64,000 nucleotides of DNA from Cyclobacterium qasimii M12-11B (GCF_000427295.1 NZ_ATNM01000109.1:62001-126000), one strand, 5' to 3'. Counted from the stretch's first letter, positions 1-9,697 are shown. The notes: generated from the letters alone by a model not told the origin. Numbers and translations: made by a program.

Positions 1-474
1 CCCATCCAACTCCTCCAAAGCTTCAACCGTTTCGATCTGTATCACCCCAAGTAAGTTATCCAAGGTTCCTTCCTTATAGGCATCAAAGTTTTTCCCAAAG
101 CCGGTTGCTCTAACCATTTTGGCCACGCCCCTTACTCCCATTGGTGGATAATGTATTCCTGCAATAGCCGCTTTGGCTTCGGCAGCAGATTTTATACGTG
201 GCACCATTACTCCATTGGCCCCCAGATCAAGTACCCGGTGAATTCTTTCTTTTTGGTAGCTTTCTACTCTGACCAATGCTGCAGCAGGTGTATGTTCCAA
301 TGCCTGAAGCTGGTGCAATAGATCGGTTTGCTCTCCTGCCCCATGTTCCAAATCGATCAGGACCCAGTCATAACCTGATGATCCTACAATTTCTGCGGTC
401 ACAGAACTGCCCAGATTTAGCCAACAACCAGCCAATGTTTCACCAGCATTTATTCTTTTTTTGATTTTTTTCAT
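1..474 (-). CDS. HpcH/HpaI-family aldolase, N-terminal part (cut by window edge)
   Basis: The open frame starts at ATG 474 and runs without a stop to base 1, giving about 158 residues of the N-terminal half of a roughly 250-residue enzyme. Family hallmarks are the segment VLIDLEHGAGEQTD near residues 42-55, the arginine in ALVRVES, the loop GANGVMVPRIKSAAEA, and the HYPPMGVRGVA segment. Members are class II metal-dependent aldolases that reversibly split 2-keto-3-deoxy acids into pyruvate and an aldehyde. It lies just downstream of the SusCD operon on the same strand, so it may act on a sugar acid made from the imported glycan, but that is an inference. The C-terminal half is outside the window. 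Confidence 0.85.
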   Translation of the reverse strand, partial: MKKIKKRINAGETLAGCWLNLGSSVTAEIVGSSGYDWVLIDLEHGAGEQTDLLHQLQALEHTPAAALVRVESYQKERIHRVLDLGANGVMVPRIKSAAEAKAAIAGIHYPPMGVRGVAKMVRATGFGKNFDAYKEGTLDNLLGVIQIETVEALEELDG

Positions 475-560
475 TTAAGCTATACTTTCTATAACACGAA
501 ATGTAAAAGGTTTAAAACCTTCCTTTTCCGAACTTGATTGAATACCAAACCTTTTGAAGT

Positions 561-603
561 AAGCTGGATTATGCAATAGCAATTCTATTACCTAATCCAG
601 CTT
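561..603 (-). terminator. Inverted repeat between susD and the aldolase gene, possible terminator
   Basis: Perfect 11-bp arms AAGCTGGATTA (561-571) and TAATCCAGCTT (593-603) enclose a loop that holds a second short inverted repeat (AATAG/CTATT). It sits downstream of the susD stop and could end the SusCD transcript. The T-rich tract lies on the plus-strand side, so its direction as an intrinsic terminator is not certain. Confidence 0.5.
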
Positions 604-654
604 AACTTTTTATTATAAATAAGCCTTTAAAATCCAAAGCTTACTTTGATGCAT

Positions 655-2187
655 CTATTGTTTCACATCCCACCAAACCCTTGTATCCAGGATATCGGGA
701 CCCATTCTACTTGTAGCGATGTCTATATTTGCTTTATTTACTGTCAACTCAGCATCAGGATAAGTAAGTCTTCTGATAAAGTCCTCACTCTTAAGATCGC
801 TTCCTGTAAAAGGATTTGGGTTTACAAGTGGGTATCCGGATCTTCTGAAATTAGACCATGCTTCGTGACCATTAAGAAATGAAGACACCCAATACTGGGT
901 ATTGATAAGCTCAAGTTCTTTTCCTGCTTCCAAAGGATGGGCAGCTATATAAGCATCAATATCATTAGCAGAAATGGCCGTGTTACTACCCCATAATGCC
1001 ATTTGTTCCATATGTGCTCTTATACCATCCTGATACAATTGCTCAGCATCTCCAGGTGCCCAACCACGAAAAGCTGCTTCTGCCCAAAGAAGTAAAGTTT
1101 GTGAGTAGGTTACCAGAAAATTTGGGGCTTCAGGACTTCCCATTCTACTTCTATCTAGCTGAGTATAATCAAAAAGGCTCGTCAAACCTGCTTCAGCCAC
1201 TATAGGAATGATGGTAGTATTGTCATAGCCTTGTGGCATTCCAACTTGCGCATCAAAATCCCTGTTGGCATTTGCTTCCACCTGATCGTTTCCACTAAGG
1301 GCTCCGATATACCTTACCCCTATTGAGGTTAATCTAGGGTCATTGTTTGCTTGAAGGAAGTCAACAAAATCTTGATCCAGGTAGTAAAATGGGCCTTGAC
1401 CTCCATTAATGGATGTCCCTACATTATTTCTATAATCCGCATTGTGTCTCACTACTGCATTGTCATCATTTGACATCATCAAGCCACCGCTAACGGCTTT
1501 GCTTGCATAAGAAGCCGCTGCTGTAGGATCAACTTTTGATAGGCGCATGCCGGCACGAAGCAACAATGAATTTGCTAATCTTCTCCATTGTTCTACATTT
1601 CCACTGTACATTACCTCCTGACCTATGGCATCTTTTGAGGCATCAAGGCCTTGGACTGCAGCTTCCAGGTCATTCAATATCGATGTATAAATGCTTTCCT
1701 GAGAATCATATTTAGGAAAGACCAAACCATCAATATATCCTCTACCAGCTTCAGTATAGGGTATGTCACCATAGGTATCTGTTAAGGTCATGAAAGTATG
1801 GGCCTTCCAAATTTGAAGAATATGTCTAAGGTTAGTTCTTTCTGGCATGTCTTCAAGACTTGATAAACCGTCTATCAGGTTCTTCAAAACTGTCTGGTAG
1901 CCAGTGTTCCAGTTTCCTTCGGTCGCTCCTCTATTGTCCTGGTTTAAATTTGCACCAGTTCCCACACCTTGAAAGGGAGTATTCATCTGTTTAACTATCG
2001 TTACCTCATAGGTAAGGTTGTTGTATCCAGGTGAACTGGAAATAATTGCCTGGTTCAATTGAAACGTGGGGTCAATAGAAGTAAGCCGCACAGGATTAGT
2101 ATTCATTTCATCAAATCCCGAATCACAGGAGAAGATAATGAACAGTAATAGGATTGGGTAGATATATGATTTTTTAGACTTTTTCAT
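655..2187 (-). CDS. SusD/RagB-like outer-membrane lipoprotein (SusD-like_2 type)
   Basis: The likely start is ATG 2187, which gives MKKSKKSYIYP, a hydrophobic stretch and a lipobox cysteine at residue 21 (FIIFSC). Starting further upstream would bury this signal. The mature protein begins with the FDEMNTNPVR segment typical of SusD-like_2 proteins and ends in RMGPDILDTRVWWD, also typical. The 510-residue length fits the family. SusD proteins are surface lipoproteins that cap the SusC channel and hand glycans or other oligomers to it. It follows the susC gene directly on the same strand, so the two form the usual transporter pair. The substrate cannot be read from sequence. Confidence 0.93.
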   Translation of the reverse strand: MKKSKKSYIYPILLLFIIFSCDSGFDEMNTNPVRLTSIDPTFQLNQAIISSSPGYNNLTYEVTIVKQMNTPFQGVGTGANLNQDNRGATEGNWNTGYQTVLKNLIDGLSSLEDMPERTNLRHILQIWKAHTFMTLTDTYGDIPYTEAGRGYIDGLVFPKYDSQESIYTSILNDLEAAVQGLDASKDAIGQEVMYSGNVEQWRRLANSLLLRAGMRLSKVDPTAAASYASKAVSGGLMMSNDDNAVVRHNADYRNNVGTSINGGQGPFYYLDQDFVDFLQANNDPRLTSIGVRYIGALSGNDQVEANANRDFDAQVGMPQGYDNTTIIPIVAEAGLTSLFDYTQLDRSRMGSPEAPNFLVTYSQTLLLWAEAAFRGWAPGDAEQLYQDGIRAHMEQMALWGSNTAISANDIDAYIAAHPLEAGKELELINTQYWVSSFLNGHEAWSNFRRSGYPLVNPNPFTGSDLKSEDFIRRLTYPDAELTVNKANIDIATSRMGPDILDTRVWWDVKQ

Positions 2188-2237
2188 CTCTGATAATTTT
2201 AGTTGTAACACATGTTTGATTGGAGGTTGTAAAGCCA

Positions 2238-5200
2238 TTAAAACTTCACGTTTAGGTTAAAACCAATACTTCTTGTAACAGGTAATCCAGTAGCTTCCAG
2301 ACCAGCCATATTATCTGAGATAATACCATTTTGGTCAGGATGAAGATGAGGAACCCATTTTTTTATTACCGCTACATTGTTAGAAACAACATTGAATTTT
2401 AATCCCTTTATAAAGTTACTATTCTGAACCAAGCTACTTAAGTCATAGCCTAGGGTTAACTGGCGTAGTTGCCATGATCCTGCATTGAATACAGACTGCT
2501 CGGACATCCTACCAGCACGAATGGTTTCATAAAAGGGCTGTATAGCTGACTGTGTAGTATTGATCTCTCCATTCGGGTTAACCCCTTCTCCTACCACATA
2601 TCCCTGATCTCTTCCAACAAGCGTGGCTTTATCCAAACCATGTCTATAGGCATTGATATGTGTTCCAGAAATCATTTTGTGACCTAGTTTAAAGTCTACT
2701 AAAAAGGAAAAACTAAGTTTTTTATAATTGAAGCTATTGGTAAAACCGCCAACCCATACAGGTATTGCTGAACCGAAATTCAATTGTTCGTTTGACCTTA
2801 TAGGACGTCCACTATTTGGATCAAAAACTTGTCTTCCCTGATCATCTCTAAGGTAACCCCAACCGTATAATTGTGCCATTGGTTTGCCTACTTCCTGCCT
2901 CAACTCGCCATGAAATTCTGCATCACCTACAGTGATAAAGGTTCCTTCTACATCATCTCCAAGACTCAATACTTTGGATTGATTATAAGAAGCATTGGCT
3001 CCAAAATTCCACTCAAAATCAGCTGTTTTAACAGGCGAAATGGCGGCATACATTTCTAAGCCTTTGTTTTCACTTTCTCCTACGTTAATTAATTGGTTGA
3101 CATATCCTGAACCATTTGAAATCTGCGCTTGAAGAATTTGATCAGAAGATAACTTGTCATAATAAGACAGTTCAAAACGAAGGTTGTCAAACAAAGTCAT
3201 TTCAAGACCAATTTCCTTTTCAGTAACTCTCATTGGTCTCAAATTGGCATTAGGAACCACTGACCCACTTACTGAGCCAACAGGCTGGGCAATGCCATTG
3301 GAATTTGGAAACTGCTGCGGGTTGATGTTGTAGAAAAGGTTATTGGCATAAGGCTGAACATCTGTATCGCTACCCACTTCAGCATAAGCCAATCTGACCT
3401 TACCAAAGGACAACCAATTGGGTAGGTTTTCAAAAGCCTGAGAGAAGACAAAACTACCTGTTACTGATGGGTAAACGATACTTCTATTGGCTGGAGAAAG
3501 TGTAGAAAACCAGTCGTTTCTAACCGTTCCATTTAGGTATAAGTAACCTTTCCATGACAATTCAGAACTCGCATACAAGGAATTAACCTGTCTTTCAGAA
3601 ATACTGTAATTGGTGGTGATTTTACTTGCATTGCCTATAGTATAAAGATCACGGGTGTAAAAATTCTCTCCCAAAAGGGTATTTACATCCAACCTTCTGT
3701 ACATTTGGTTTCCTCCAAGATTAACCAACAACCCAAAGTTTCCAAAAGTCTTGTTCATTCCTATAAGAAAATCTGTATTTACTTCTCTAAACCTTCTTAT
3801 ATCCTGTGCATACTGACCATTTACAAATCCAGGAGGTGGGGAGGATTGTCTTTGCGATCCTGTAGGTAGATTGTATTCTGAATCTCTGGAATAAAAATCC
3901 TGTCCAAATCTTCCTTGAACATATAACCAATCAGTGATGTCATATTTAGCTGTAATATTACCATAAACCCTATCTCTGATGTTATTTTCAAACCTTGAAA
4001 GTGCAAAGTAAGGATTGGTTCTGTTGGTAAATCTGGAATAAGGGAATTCATCACCATTTTCATCAAAAGCATATTCTTCCAATAATGCCAAAGGCAAAGA
4101 ACTTGCCAGTGTATAAAGCACTACAGGGCTAAAATCCTGTTCTGCTATGTTTGGTGGATTTATTCTGTCTTCTTTAGAATAATTTATATTTCCTGAAACC
4201 GTTAATTTTTTGATGTTTTGGGTAAAACCTAAGTTAATGGTTTTACGGTTGTAATTGGATCCCGGTAGGATGGCCTTACTGTCCATATTGGCAACTGATA
4301 AACTAAAACCACCATTTTCTCCACCCGATGAAAGAGTGATTGTATTGGAAAGTGTGGATCCATTTCTGTAGTAATCTCTAATTTTATTAGGCTGAGCAGT
4401 ATAAGGAACTTCTATGCCATCAAAAAGAATCTGGGTCATTCCAGGTTCAATTTTCTCTCCAAAACTCCAAACACCTGATACTGGTCTTGGAGAAGTTGAC
4501 CTAAGTCCACCTTCACCCTGCCCGTACTCGTACTGGAAGTCCGTAAAATCCAAAGGAGTATCATTGGTATAATTGGTATTGAGCTCTATTTGAATGCCCG
4601 ATCCTGAAGCCCTGTTTCTGGTCGTAACCATGATTACCCCATCCTTAGCCCTAGCACCATACAAAGCAGAAGCTGCAGCGCCTTTCAAAACAGTCATTGA
4701 AGTAATGTCATCTGGGTTGATACTACTCAGACCATCGCCACTATCCGATCTTCTATTGCTACCTACTTCAGAAACATCTCCATTCACTCCAAAGTTGGTA
4801 TTGTCAATGGGAACACCATTTACTACAATTAAAGGCGAGTTGTTTCCTCCGAAAGAAGAGACTCCTCTGATCCTGATTTTACTACTTCCCTGAGGGCCTG
4901 ATCCCATGGAGGTGATGTTGACTCCGGCCACTTTTCCTTGAAGGGAGTTGATGAAATTTGGTGACCTGTTGATTGTCATTTCATCAGATTCTACCGTAGA
5001 AGTAGCATAACCAAGGCTTTTTGCCTCTCTTTTGATTCCAAGTGCTGTTACCACTACCTCATCAAGTCCTGCTATGGCTTCTTCCATAGTGACATTAATA
5101 ATAGACCTGGAGTTAACTTGTATCCTTTGCGTACTGAAACCAATATAGGATACTGATAATACGCCATCTTCGGGAACATTTAAAGCGTATTCACCATCAA

Positions 5201-5699
5201 TATTGGTGATGGTACCTATGGAAGTGCCAACAACAGCAATAGCAACACCCGGTATAGGCTCACCACTATTATCTGTAATCTTACCACTAATGGCAATATC
5301 TGCTTCATCCAATACAATCTCAACATCTGAATTTTTGGCCTTGTTTTCCAAAAACTTAACACTGATATTGTTATTGACTTGTTTAAAGTGCAGGTTTTTT
5401 AATCTAGCAAGTTCCTTTAAAATGTCTGCTACCGATCCCTTGCTCCGGTCCAGGGTGAGTACATCTTTGTCCACGAGGGCTTGATCGGTATAGAAAAACC
5501 TATAGTCGGTTTTGCTTTCAATATTACTTAAAAGATCTTCTAAATTTCCTTCAAGGAAATCCATTTTAATCTTTACGTCTTCAATACTCTTGGCGGTATT
5601 GGCTGCCAATGCTGGCAGAATTGTGATTATGCTTAACAAACCTACGATCAGAAATCTGAATTTTAGGACGTTAAACTTTTTAAATAAAACTTGTTTCAT
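2238..5699 (-). CDS. SusC/RagA-family TonB-dependent outer-membrane receptor with N-terminal STN domain
   Basis: This 1153-residue protein has a signal peptide (about residues 1-33), a secretin/TonB short N-terminal (STN) domain at about 45-110, a carboxypeptidase-D regulatory-like beta domain at about 137-220, the SusC signature DEVVVTALGIKREAKSLGYA near 215, a plug domain with LKGAAASALYGARAKDGVIM near 340-360, and a long barrel. It would import a bulky substrate across the outer membrane using TonB energy. The STN domain is the part that contacts FecR-type anti-sigma factors, and such a pair (FecR at 5755, sigma at 6910) lies just upstream on the same strand. This makes substrate-sensing autoregulation likely. 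The partner SusD gene begins 50 bases after the stop. Confidence 0.95.
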   Translation of the reverse strand: MKQVLFKKFNVLKFRFLIVGLLSIITILPALAANTAKSIEDVKIKMDFLEGNLEDLLSNIESKTDYRFFYTDQALVDKDVLTLDRSKGSVADILKELARLKNLHFKQVNNNISVKFLENKAKNSDVEIVLDEADIAISGKITDNSGEPIPGVAIAVVGTSIGTITNIDGEYALNVPEDGVLSVSYIGFSTQRIQVNSRSIINVTMEEAIAGLDEVVVTALGIKREAKSLGYATSTVESDEMTINRSPNFINSLQGKVAGVNITSMGSGPQGSSKIRIRGVSSFGGNNSPLIVVNGVPIDNTNFGVNGDVSEVGSNRRSDSGDGLSSINPDDITSMTVLKGAAASALYGARAKDGVIMVTTRNRASGSGIQIELNTNYTNDTPLDFTDFQYEYGQGEGGLRSTSPRPVSGVWSFGEKIEPGMTQILFDGIEVPYTAQPNKIRDYYRNGSTLSNTITLSSGGENGGFSLSVANMDSKAILPGSNYNRKTINLGFTQNIKKLTVSGNINYSKEDRINPPNIAEQDFSPVVLYTLASSLPLALLEEYAFDENGDEFPYSRFTNRTNPYFALSRFENNIRDRVYGNITAKYDITDWLYVQGRFGQDFYSRDSEYNLPTGSQRQSSPPPGFVNGQYAQDIRRFREVNTDFLIGMNKTFGNFGLLVNLGGNQMYRRLDVNTLLGENFYTRDLYTIGNASKITTNYSISERQVNSLYASSELSWKGYLYLNGTVRNDWFSTLSPANRSIVYPSVTGSFVFSQAFENLPNWLSFGKVRLAYAEVGSDTDVQPYANNLFYNINPQQFPNSNGIAQPVGSVSGSVVPNANLRPMRVTEKEIGLEMTLFDNLRFELSYYDKLSSDQILQAQISNGSGYVNQLINVGESENKGLEMYAAISPVKTADFEWNFGANASYNQSKVLSLGDDVEGTFITVGDAEFHGELRQEVGKPMAQLYGWGYLRDDQGRQVFDPNSGRPIRSNEQLNFGSAIPVWVGGFTNSFNYKKLSFSFLVDFKLGHKMISGTHINAYRHGLDKATLVGRDQGYVVGEGVNPNGEINTTQSAIQPFYETIRAGRMSEQSVFNAGSWQLRQLTLGYDLSSLVQNSNFIKGLKFNVVSNNVAVIKKWVPHLHPDQNGIISDNMAGLEATGLPVTRSIGFNLNVKF

Positions 5700-5754
5700 G
5701 GTATTTTGGGTATTTGTTAGAACTAATTTTATTACTATTTATCTATCTATTCAT

Positions 5755-6780
5755 TTACTTTTTAGTGTTTATTGTTACTTGATTTTTGTTGATTTCAAAG
5801 TTAAAATCCATTGCATGGCCTAAGACTTTCAATACATTGCTCAAATAGGTTTGTTTTTGAAAAGTCCCATTACAGGTTCCTTTCGGGATTTCTCCTGTAA
5901 CAGTTATTTGCACCCCATACCAATTTTCTAATTTCTTTATTGCTCTTAGAAAATCTTCATTGTCAAAATGGAGAATGCCCTCTTTCCATTGAGAAAGTGT
6001 TAGAATGTCAACATTGTACTTTTCCATTTCATCATTGGTAGGATTAACGTTGCTCCCTTCCCCGGGTACAAGCTGTATCTCTTTGCCAGAGGCGGAATTA
6101 ATTATTTTCAAGGAACCTGTAGCCAGGCCAATTTCTATGGATTCAGGGTTCATGGAATTAATGTTAAATGAAGTTCCTAAAACTTGCGTTTTAACATGAA
6201 AAGTTTTTACAACAAATGGGTGATCCTTGTCTTCATAAACTTCAAAAAATGCTTCTCCTTCCAAGTGAACATCCCTATTTTCAATGAAATTTTCAGGGTA
6301 TTGAATTTTACTGCCAGCATTCAAATACACCCAGGAGCTATCAGGTAATAATATTTTGGACTTTATCCCTTTAGGATTTGATTTACTTATCCATACCGTC
6401 TCTGCTGACTCTTTGGTTTGATTTCCAGTGAGATCTGGTAAAAAATCTAAGTGTTTAAGCACAAGAATTAAAGCAAGCAGGCAGGCTGCATACTTAATAA
6501 AGGTTTTAAACTTTGTAATTTTTATTATGGAAAACTTATTAAAAAAATCTCCCTTTTCTCTATGTGCAGCACTGTTGTTTGAGGTAGAGGAAGTAGGGTT
6601 AGCGGTAGGATTGTCTTTAGTTGATTTTTCTTCTTCCTGATCCATCCAGGTCCTTTTAAGAAGTTTTTGAAATTTTGCCTTTCCCAAGTCACTTTCAAGA
6701 AAATAAAGAAATTCAACAGCTTCTTTCTTTGAAAGACTGCCTGCATGAAAATCTTGCCACTTCTTCGTAAAGTTATCCAT
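5755..6780 (-). CDS. FecR-family anti-sigma factor
   Basis: The 341-residue protein has a cytoplasmic N-terminal part, one transmembrane helix at about 95-110 (AACLLALILVLKHL), a periplasmic FecR domain at about 130-235 (KSKILLPDSSWVYLNAGSKI, VHLEGEAFFEV, FVVKTFHVKTQVLGTSFNI), and a C-terminal DUF4974 domain at about 268-338 that is typical of Bacteroidota anti-sigma factors. It would hold the sigma factor encoded upstream until the STN domain of the SusC receptor signals that substrate is bound. Gene order sigma, FecR, SusC, SusD on one strand is the classical trans-envelope signalling locus. Confidence 0.93.
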   Translation of the reverse strand: MDNFTKKWQDFHAGSLSKKEAVEFLYFLESDLGKAKFQKLLKRTWMDQEEEKSTKDNPTANPTSSTSNNSAAHREKGDFFNKFSIIKITKFKTFIKYAACLLALILVLKHLDFLPDLTGNQTKESAETVWISKSNPKGIKSKILLPDSSWVYLNAGSKIQYPENFIENRDVHLEGEAFFEVYEDKDHPFVVKTFHVKTQVLGTSFNINSMNPESIEIGLATGSLKIINSASGKEIQLVPGEGSNVNPTNDEMEKYNVDILTLSQWKEGILHFDNEDFLRAIKKLENWYGVQITVTGEIPKGTCNGTFQKQTYLSNVLKVLGHAMDFNFEINKNQVTINTKK

Positions 6781-6909
6781 TAGAACCTTATTGTTTATAT
6801 GGTATATATCCTCACCTACTTACATTTACTTACGTCATTTTATATATTTACATATTTTTAAATTAATCAAACTCATTTTTAAAAAATATTCATTCAATTA
6901 ATGATTTGA

Positions 6910-7497
6910 TTAATAAATCAACAACATCATTAACAATTCGTAGGGTATCAATTCGTTGGAAATTAATTTCTTTTTAAGCTCTTTCGTTGCTTTATACAAC
7001 TGATTTTCCACTGTTCTTTTGGAAATATGCAGTTTTACAGCAATTTCATCTGCAGTCAGTTGTTCAGAAAATTTTAAAGAAAAAACTTCTTGTTGCCCTT
7101 TTGGTAGCGAAGCAATGGCTTTGGTGGAGAAAGATTTAATTTCTTCATAAAGAATGGCTTCCTCAGTACAATTGTCTTCTTTGGTAAGGAATTGGATATT
7201 ATATTTTTGATAGGCTATATCCATAGCCTGTTTTCTGGATCGTTTAAATATCAACGACCGCATTATGGTTAATAAATAGGCATTAAAGGACAAGGTATTG
7301 TCCAATTGCCCTCTTTTTTCCCACACTTTTAAAAACACTTCTTGAACCACCTCTTCCGCATCTTGCTGATTTAAATACATTTTCTTGCATGTATTTAAAA
7401 TTTTCGGAGCGAAGAACTTGTATAAATTATTGTAGGCCTTTTGATCTCCGGTCTGCAACAAGCCTACGAGCTCAGGAACGGATTGATTGTTATTCAT
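6910..7497 (-). CDS. ECF-type RNA polymerase sigma factor
   Basis: The ATG at 7497 (MNNNQSVPELVGLL) is preferred to a longer frame whose N-terminal extension is cysteine-rich and unlike the family. The 195-residue product has a sigma region 2 (YKFFAPKILNTC, QQDAEEVVQEVFLKVWEKR) and a region 4 helix-turn-helix (LPKGQQEVFSLKF, TADEIAVKLHISKRTVENQL). It should direct transcription of the neighbouring transport operon and is controlled by the FecR protein encoded 129 bases downstream. Its length and motifs fit the Bacteroidota ECF group linked with SusCD loci. Confidence 0.93.
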   Translation of the reverse strand: MNNNQSVPELVGLLQTGDQKAYNNLYKFFAPKILNTCKKMYLNQQDAEEVVQEVFLKVWEKRGQLDNTLSFNAYLLTIMRSLIFKRSRKQAMDIAYQKYNIQFLTKEDNCTEEAILYEEIKSFSTKAIASLPKGQQEVFSLKFSEQLTADEIAVKLHISKRTVENQLYKATKELKKKLISNELIPYELLMMLLIY

Positions 7498-8019
7498 TGA
7501 ATAGGTAAATTTAGAAACATCACAACACAAGTAATGAATTTTTCTATAAATACACAATTATTACCTATAATTCAAAATTTGAATAACACATTCTATGGTT
7601 ATTTAAAATTATTAACAAATAAGTTAAAGGTTAGGTGAAAATATAGTATATTTTCATCAAATAATTGAATTAAATGTACTAAAATATACCATACATGATT
7701 ATTTATCAACAAATTATAATTAAGAAAGTAATTTTTTCGAAACGAAAGCTATCATAAACGAAATGCTTTACTAAAATTCCCTGTTTGCAAACTCTTAAAA
7801 AATAAAATTTTTCAATCCTTTATTTGGCGTAGATCCTGCAAAATCACCAGCTACTTTAGCGTTTACCCAGTTAGGCTTAAAAAGCAAGCATAATGACAAT
7901 CCTGATTGCACTTTTAGCTTTTTCAATTCCCCTTTTCAATTAATATTTTGCCAACCCCTATGCTATATCGATTGCTTATGCTTAAATTTAAAATTAGATC
8001 AATGAATAATATATAAGGC
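7498..8019. other. Intergenic region between the divergent sigma and moaD genes; holds a short protein-like open stretch
   Basis: This 520-bp gap must carry the promoters of the divergent sigma factor and Moco operons. No riboswitch was recognised. On the minus strand, 7795-7935 is open for 47 codons and reads like protein (it includes FKPNWVNAKVAGDFAGSTP) but has no ATG or obvious start. It may be a gene relic or a copy of a dispersed intergenic repeat. Confidence 0.4.
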
Positions 8020-8259
8020 ATGAAAATTCAATTATTCGGAATTTCCAAAGACATTGTAGGACAAAGAGAACTAGAGTTCCCCGAAGATCCATCAATTGTT
8101 ACAGTATTGGATTTAAAGAAATGGTTATTGAAAACATATCCACGAATGGGAAACCTTAACAGTATTGGTATTGCTGTTGATCTAGAATATGCTGATGACA
8201 CCCTAGCCATTGGAAACGCAAAAGAAATAGCCTTAATACCACCAGTTAGTGGAGGATAA
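8020..8259 (+). CDS. moaD: Molybdopterin synthase small subunit MoaD
   Basis: The 79-residue ubiquitin-fold protein ends in the diagnostic double glycine (IPPVSGG). That C-terminus is adenylated and thiocarboxylated to carry sulfur into the dithiolene of molybdopterin. The segment EIALIPPVSGG is typical of the family, as is the length. It is the first gene of the plus-strand Moco cluster moaD-moaE-moaA-moeA-xdhC. Its stop precedes the moaE ATG by one base, which suggests translational coupling; the two proteins form the MPT synthase heterotetramer. Confidence 0.95.
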   Translation: MKIQLFGISKDIVGQRELEFPEDPSIVTVLDLKKWLLKTYPRMGNLNSIGIAVDLEYADDTLAIGNAKEIALIPPVSGG

Positions 8260-8260
8260 A

Positions 8261-8674
8261 ATGATACAAATAAAACTGGTTGATCAAATAGAGTTAAATG
8301 ACATTTATTCATTTCTGCAACATCCTGAAGCAGGTGGAATGGATCTTTTTATAGGAAATGTAAGAAACCATGCCCAAGGAAAAGATGTTGTAAAATTAGA
8401 ATTTGAGGCTTATGAACCAATGGCTATTTCTGAAATGAACAAACTGGCAGAAATTGCTGCAAAGAAATGGCCGCTTAAAAAAATAGTGATTGTCCATGCT
8501 TTGGGAGTCAAACAAATAGGAGATCCTGTAGTGGTCATTGGTACCTCATCGGCACACAGACAAGATGCTTTTGAGTCCTGTAGGTTTCTTATAGACGAAC
8601 TTAAGAAGTCCGTTCCAATTTGGAAAAAAGAATACTTTACCGACCAAACGGTTTGGGTAAATGCACATCCTTAA
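8261..8674 (+). CDS. moaE: Molybdopterin synthase catalytic subunit MoaE
   Basis: The ATG at 8261 is chosen over an in-frame GTG twelve bases earlier because it follows a strong GGAGG at 8251-8255, which lies within the end of moaD. The 137-residue product carries the MoaE core: FIGNVRNHAQGKDV, LEFEAYEPMA, HALGVKQIGDPVVVIGTSSAHR and the lysine-rich catalytic segment LKKSVPIWKKE. It converts cyclic pyranopterin monophosphate to molybdopterin using sulfur from MoaD. It is coupled to moaD and followed 33 bases later by moaA. Confidence 0.95.
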   Translation: MIQIKLVDQIELNDIYSFLQHPEAGGMDLFIGNVRNHAQGKDVVKLEFEAYEPMAISEMNKLAEIAAKKWPLKKIVIVHALGVKQIGDPVVVIGTSSAHRQDAFESCRFLIDELKKSVPIWKKEYFTDQTVWVNAHP

Positions 8675-8707
8675 TTTGGGGAACCCGAAATACCCAATAA
8701 CAATCAT

Positions 8708-9697
8708 ATGCAGCAAGAGCTAATAGATAAATATGGCAGAAAACTAGACTATTTAAGGTTATCAGTGACGGATCGCTGTAATTTTAGGTGCTATTACTGT
8801 ATGCCGGAGGAAGGAATGAACTTTGTCCAACGGGAAGACCTCCTAACCTATGAGGAACTGGATTATATCACAAAGATTTTCGTGAATCTTGGCGTTAAAA
8901 AAATAAGGATTACCGGAGGTGAACCTTTTGTTAGAAAAGGCATTGTGGATTTTTTAGAATTGCTATCCAAAAACAAAGGACTTAAGGAAATAACCCTCAC
9001 CAGCAATGGGTCAATCAGCAAAGAACAAATCAGTAAACTTGCAGTTTTAGGGATAAAGAAAGTAAATATTTCTTTAGATTCATTGGATCCCCAGCGCTTT
9101 CACGAAATCACAAGACGTGATAAATTTGATGAAGTCATGTCCTGCATTAAGGAATTATTGGCTCAAGACTTCAATGTAAAGCTTAATTGTGTAATCGATG
9201 GGAAGAAGAACATTGACGACATTGTTCCTTTCATAAAATTAACTGAAAAGCATCCTTTATCAGTAAGGTTTTTAGAAGAAATGCCTTTCAATGGAACTGA
9301 TAAATTTGATATTCCAGAGTGGAACTATAAAGCACTTTATAGCTATATTGAAAGTCATTTTCCGGAGATAAGGAAAATAATAGATGAATCAAACAGCACC
9401 TCTATCAATTACCAGGTTCCTGGATATTTAGGTAGTTTCGGTATAATCCCCGCTTTTAGCCGTACTTTCTGTGGTACTTGCAACAGGATAAGGCTTTCTG
9501 CTACAGGTGAGTTAAGAACCTGCCTATATGGGCCTCCTGTATGTAACCTTAGAGACATTTTGAGGAGTGGACCTGGAGAAGAAATGCTAAAATCAGCCAT
9601 TCTTTCTGCTATTGCAGGAAAGGCAAAGGATGGTTTCGAAGCTGAAAACCAAATTGCTGATGGTTCCAAAAAATCCATGTCATTTTTAGGAGGATAA
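8708..9697 (+). CDS. moaA: GTP 3',8-cyclase MoaA (radical SAM)
   Basis: The 329-residue protein has the radical SAM cluster motif CNFRCYYC (cysteines near residues 24, 28 and 31), the SAM-binding GGEPFVRKGI, and a second C-terminal iron-sulfur site in FCGTCNRIRLSATGELRTC plus an upstream cysteine. It ends with the conserved GG (FLGG) needed for activity in this family. It carries out the first step of molybdenum cofactor synthesis, cyclising GTP. The partner MoaC, which completes the step, is not in this window and must be elsewhere. The gene lies within the plus-strand Moco operon. Confidence 0.95.
   Translation: MQQELIDKYGRKLDYLRLSVTDRCNFRCYYCMPEEGMNFVQREDLLTYEELDYITKIFVNLGVKKIRITGGEPFVRKGIVDFLELLSKNKGLKEITLTSNGSISKEQISKLAVLGIKKVNISLDSLDPQRFHEITRRDKFDEVMSCIKELLAQDFNVKLNCVIDGKKNIDDIVPFIKLTEKHPLSVRFLEEMPFNGTDKFDIPEWNYKALYSYIESHFPEIRKIIDESNSTSINYQVPGYLGSFGIIPAFSRTFCGTCNRIRLSATGELRTCLYGPPVCNLRDILRSGPGEEMLKSAILSAIAGKAKDGFEAENQIADGSKKSMSFLGG

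Noticed and set aside
7558-8019. A Moco riboswitch upstream of moaD
   Set aside because: I could not recognise the conserved stems and core bases of a Moco element in the gap.
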